64,000 nucleotides of DNA, from positions 248,001 through 312,000 of the forward strand of contig CAYJPV010000002.1 of the NCBI GenBank assembly GCA_964372095.1, given 5' to 3'. This DNA is from CAYJPV01 sp964372095 (GTDB lineage Bacteria; Acidobacteriota; Vicinamibacteria; Vicinamibacterales; JAKQTR01). This document shows, piece by piece, positions 60,952-64,000 of this stretch. The position numbers were made by a program, and so were the translations under genes. The notes beneath the pieces were generated by a model. The model saw only the letters and a list, made by a program, of their open reading frames with translations. It did not search any database and was not told the DNA's origin. How positions within the stretch are numbered: position 1 is the first letter of the stretch; each line of letters opens with the position of its first letter.

Positions 60952-63141
60952 ATGAAGACCCGTCACACCGCATGCGGGCTCGGCGCCGGCCTTGCCCTGC
61001 TTGCGGCACTGGGATTCCAGGCTGCACCGCAGGCCCAGGACACCATCGACCCCGTCGTCACGAAGATCATCGACCTCGGCACGCGCGACAACCAGGTGAT
61101 GACCTGGAACGACTACGCCAGCAACCGGTTCGGAGGCCGCGAAACCGGCACGAACTCGTACACCGACGCCACCCAGTGGGCCGTCTGGCAGTTCAAGCAG
61201 TTCGGCCTCGACGCCCAGCTCGAAGAAGTCGGCGAACTGCCGGTCGGCTTCAACCGCGGACCCTGGTTCGGCAAGATGCTGACTCCGTCCGCCAAACCGC
61301 TCCGGTTTGGCACCCCGTCGTTTACGGCAGGCACCAAGGGCATCCAGCGCGGGCCGGTCGTCATCCTGAAAGCCGACCCCTTCTCGATCCCGGGCCGGGC
61401 CCAGGGCGGACAGCCCATCCCGAAAGAGACGGTCGACAAGAAGAAAGCTGCCGTTGACGCGGCGATCGCCGAGATCAACGCCAATAAGGCGGCCTTCAAG
61501 GGCGCCTGGGTCCTGATCCCGGGAGCCAGCAGCGGATTCGCCCGCGACGGACGCCGGGGCTCGAAACTGGCGGACGGGTCACCCGAGTACCTGGACGCGG
61601 CGCTGATGCCGCCCCTGACGAAAGCCCTGGTTGATGCCGGCGCGCTCGGTACCATTCAGTCCGCCAAGCCCACTGCGGCACTGCAGCCGGACGGCAACTC
61701 CGAACCGCCGCTGGGTCTGCTCGACGGATTCGTGTCGTCCTGGGACACGCTGCCCACGCTGCCCGATATCAAGCTGCTCGATACGCAACACGACGAGATC
61801 AAGGCGCTGGCCGAAAAGAAACAGCCCGTCGTCCTCGAGTTCGATATCCGCAACTGGTTCAAGATGGGGCCCATCAAGTACCACAACGTCGTCGCGACGC
61901 TGCGCGGATCCACCTATCCCGACGAATACGTCGTCATCGGGGGGCACTTCGACGCGTTCTCCAGCGGCACTGGCGGCGTGGACGACGGGTCGGGCTTCGC
62001 GCCCGGCATGGAAGCCATCCGCCTGATCACGGCTGCTGGCGCCAAGCCGAAACGCTCGATCATCTTCATTGCCTTCGCGGCCGAAGAACAGGGGCTGGTG
62101 GGCTCGCAGGCTTTCCTGCGGAGGCACCCGGAACTGCACGGCAAGATCCTGATGATGATCAACCGTGACGGTGCACCCAGTGCCATAACCGGCGCCAGCG
62201 TGCCCGAAACCTGGTACGACGACTTCCAGGCCATCGCGGCACCGCTCGCGAACGCCAATCCCCGCTGGCCGTTCAAGCTCGCCAAGGCCCTGCCGCGGGC
62301 TCACGCCACGTCGCCCGGCGGCACGGACTCCTCGTCTTTCGAAATGCTCGGCATTCCGACGCTGAACTTCACCACGACCACCGCGAGGCCCGGCCCCGAC
62401 GGCAAGGACATCAACTACATCTACAGCTACGCCTGGCACACCACCAACGACCTCTACAGCGAACTCGTGCCCTACACCGCTCACCAGCAGCATTCGGCGA
62501 TGGTGACGGCGGTGGTGGCGTACGGCGTCGCGAACAGCCCGAAGGCGCTCATCCGCGACGGGGTCTACCTGCCGGACGGGATGTTCGCCGCGTTCATCGT
62601 CGGGACGGGCGAGACGCAGAAGCAGTTCATGACCACGCTCGACTTCGCCAACGCACCGCTGGCGACGGCGAACTTCGTCCGTATCATCGTAGGCAAAGCA
62701 CCTGCGGCCGGTGCCGCGCGCGGCGGGCCGCCTCCCGGAATGGGCTTCGGCGGCGCGCGTCCCGAACCGCCGCCGATCGGCAGGTTTGTCACGGTCAAGG
62801 GCGGCCTGGTCAACGGGCTGATCGAGTCCGAGACCCAGAAAGCCGTTGCGCTGGCCAGACTCCCGAAGACGACGAACGCCGCGCTCAAACACGACGCCGC
62901 CGGGATCCTGGGTGTCAGCGGACCGAATACGTTCTACCTGACGCTGAAGAAAGACTCGGGGCTCGACCGGAAACATGCGGCCATCGGCAAGATCATCGCC
63001 GGCGCCAGTGTGCTGCCCGAGATCAAGCCGACCGATGCGATCCGCAACGTGCGAATCGTGCGCGTGGGTCAGGCCGCCCGCGACTTCAAGACGGATGACG
63101 ACGCCTTCAAGGCACTGATGGCGAAGGCGGGAAAGAAATAG
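60952..63141 (+). CDS. Secreted M28 metallopeptidase fused to a cyclophilin-like domain
   Basis: A 729-residue exported protein. Signal peptide 1-25. Residues about 30-300 carry an N-terminal cap and PA-like insertion. The M28 core (about 305-530) holds the metal ligands in GGHFDAF, VDDGSGFA, EEQGLVGS, NRDGAPSA and the final His in SYAWHTTND. From about 552, MTTLDFANAPLATANFVRI and, later, GVSGPNTFYLTLKKDSGLDR and KHAAIGKII match the N- and C-terminal parts of a cyclophilin fold. The central FHRVIPxF catalytic motif is replaced. So the PPIase domain is probably non-catalytic. Starts at ATG 60952. Confidence 0.88.
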   Translation: MKTRHTACGLGAGLALLAALGFQAAPQAQDTIDPVVTKIIDLGTRDNQVMTWNDYASNRFGGRETGTNSYTDATQWAVWQFKQFGLDAQLEEVGELPVGFNRGPWFGKMLTPSAKPLRFGTPSFTAGTKGIQRGPVVILKADPFSIPGRAQGGQPIPKETVDKKKAAVDAAIAEINANKAAFKGAWVLIPGASSGFARDGRRGSKLADGSPEYLDAALMPPLTKALVDAGALGTIQSAKPTAALQPDGNSEPPLGLLDGFVSSWDTLPTLPDIKLLDTQHDEIKALAEKKQPVVLEFDIRNWFKMGPIKYHNVVATLRGSTYPDEYVVIGGHFDAFSSGTGGVDDGSGFAPGMEAIRLITAAGAKPKRSIIFIAFAAEEQGLVGSQAFLRRHPELHGKILMMINRDGAPSAITGASVPETWYDDFQAIAAPLANANPRWPFKLAKALPRAHATSPGGTDSSSFEMLGIPTLNFTTTTARPGPDGKDINYIYSYAWHTTNDLYSELVPYTAHQQHSAMVTAVVAYGVANSPKALIRDGVYLPDGMFAAFIVGTGETQKQFMTTLDFANAPLATANFVRIIVGKAPAAGAARGGPPPGMGFGGARPEPPPIGRFVTVKGGLVNGLIESETQKAVALARLPKTTNAALKHDAAGILGVSGPNTFYLTLKKDSGLDRKHAAIGKIIAGASVLPEIKPTDAIRNVRIVRVGQAARDFKTDDDAFKALMAKAGKK

Positions 63142-63260
63142 GACAAGTCGGCCCGCGGCTTGCGGCCTGCGACCTTCGGCCCAACACGCAACACGGTGTG
63201 CGCCGCTTGCCGTAAGCCGCTTGCCGTAAGCCGCAAGCCGTAAGCCGTAAGCCGCAAGCC
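63139..63260. repeat. Heptamer array from the M28 stop: GCCGTAA/GCCGCAA type
   Basis: Counting from the TAG stop the period is 7 bp for about seventeen units. The best preserved part is 63198-63260 with alternating GCTTGCC, GTAAGCC and GCAAGCC. The first part (CGGCCCG, CGGCTTG, CGGCCTG, CGACCTT) resembles units next to efp. The array ends 13 bp before the CapA-like ATG. Confidence 0.88.
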
Positions 63261-63273
63261 GACGAGTGTCTCT

Positions 63274-64000
63274 ATGTCTCTTTCCATCCTCATCGCCTCC
63301 GACTGGGCGCCTATTCGCGCCTTCGAACCCATCATCCGAACCGACCCGGTGGCGGTCTACGGAGATCTCCTTCCCACCCTCCGCGAGGCCGACCTCCGCA
63401 TCGTCAACTGCGAAAGCGCGCTGACGAACGCCTCAGCGCCCGTCTGGAAGAGTGGCGCCGTGTTCAAGGGCGAACCGGCCCACGTCAGCGGCCTCACCGC
63501 CGTTCCGTTCGAGGTTGCATGTCTCGGGAACAACCACGTGCTGGATTTCGGTGAGCGCGGACTCCGGGACACCCTGCGCGTGCTCCACCGGCACGGCATC
63601 AGGACTGTTGGAGCCGGCCTGAATGCGGATCAGGCCTACGCGCCGCTGTCGACCCTGGTCAACGGGCACCTCGTACACATCGTCAACATCAGCGAAGGTG
63701 AAGACGAAACCGCGTCACGAGGCGGCGCAGGGGTGTTCGGATGGGACATCCAGCGTGCCGTCGATACCATCGGCCGATGCAAGGAAGACGGCGGAACCGT
63801 CGTCGTCATCGCCCACTGCGGACTTGAGTACGTGCCGTTTGCTCCGCCCTACGTGGTTGAGGCCTTCCGCGCGCTGGCCGATGCAGGGGCTGACGCCGTG
63901 ATCGGCCATCATCCTCACGTACCGCAAGGCGTCGAGTGGCGCGGCAAGACACCCATTGTCTACAGCCTGGGGAACTTCGTGTTCTTCCAGCACACCGACC
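63274..64000 (+). CDS. CapA-family protein (poly-gamma-glutamate capsule biosynthesis-like), partial
   Basis: The first 242 codons of a gene that continues past the window. The translation begins MSLSILIASDWAPIRAFEPI and contains LREADLRIVNCESALTNASA, VACLGNNHVLDFGERGL, VIAHCGLEYVPFAPP and IGHHPHVPQGVEWRGKTPIV. The Asn-Asn-His and His-x-Pro-His motifs are those of the metallophosphatase-like CapA fold. It is predicted to be cytoplasmic, since no signal peptide is seen. The start follows the heptamer array directly. The role, capsule or cell-envelope hydrolysis, is inferred from the family only. Confidence 0.85.
   Translation, partial: MSLSILIASDWAPIRAFEPIIRTDPVAVYGDLLPTLREADLRIVNCESALTNASAPVWKSGAVFKGEPAHVSGLTAVPFEVACLGNNHVLDFGERGLRDTLRVLHRHGIRTVGAGLNADQAYAPLSTLVNGHLVHIVNISEGEDETASRGGAGVFGWDIQRAVDTIGRCKEDGGTVVVIAHCGLEYVPFAPPYVVEAFRALADAGADAVIGHHPHVPQGVEWRGKTPIVYSLGNFVFFQHTD

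Noticed and set aside
1..64000. tRNA, rRNA or transposase genes
   Set aside because: No cloverleaf-type inverted pairs with a T-loop motif, no rRNA segments and no transposase-like translation were seen in the spacers I read.

Overview
The window is 64 kb of high-GC, gene-dense bacterial DNA with no rRNA, tRNA, phage or transposase gene that I can see. The gene set is an Oar-like TonB-dependent receptor with an N-terminal carboxypeptidase-regulatory domain, tandem secreted VPS10/sortilin-type beta-propellers, a SYLF-domain protein, secreted M28 and CocE hydrolases, a MacB-like permease and many signal-peptide enzymes. This is typical of Acidobacteriota, most likely the Vicinamibacteria lineage. 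The placement is inference from gene content, not from a marker gene.

Layout. 0-6.3 kb: sugar-porter MFS protein, Smr-domain protein, secreted PHP-type hydrolase, secreted nucleoside phosphorylase-like protein, and a translationally coupled DNA-alkylation repair pair (Ada-AlkA fusion plus Ogt-type methyltransferase). 6.3-9.3 kb: a minus-strand three-gene cluster (methyltransferase, FAD oxidoreductase, type III polyketide synthase) with the composition of bacterial phenolic-lipid/quinone loci. 9.5-12.7 kb: PEGA-like secreted protein, EF-P with a TARG tip, a secreted protein of unknown function and a small membrane protein. 12.7-28.1 kb: a minus-strand carbohydrate locus that looks pectin-directed (SGNH esterase, DUF4861, PL10-like lyase, two LamG proteins, a beta-helix plus barrel protein, TonB receptor). 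28.6-38 kb: SYLF protein, two VPS10-type propellers and a secreted esterase. 38-41.8 kb: orphan MacB-like permease and an MCE lipid-transport operon (MlaE, MlaD, PqiC-like) without its ATPase. 41.8-46.5 kb: GH95 fucosidase with an in-frame stop, and a putative glycosidase. 46.6-49.4 kb: HDOD protein coupled to a PilB/GspE ATPase with two MshEN-type c-di-GMP motifs. 49.5-53.7 kb: hutH-hutU-hutC with a HutC-like operator. 53.7-64 kb: ABC exporter, YgjP-like metallopeptidase, MarR regulator, CocE hydrolase, SnoaL-like protein, fatty-acid desaturase, M28 peptidase fused to a cyclophilin-like domain, and the start of a CapA-family protein.

The strongest unexplained signal is intergenic. At least nine spacers hold degenerate tandem repeats of different sequence, but every one has a 7-bp period. 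In seven genes the first heptamer contains the gene's own TAG or TAA stop codon. A second layer consists of perfect palindromic elements, two of which run into coding sequence and encode the last residues of the neighbouring protein. The heptamer arrays resemble in format the heptanucleotide STRR repeats of cyanobacteria, but the stop-codon registration is, as far as I know, not described.
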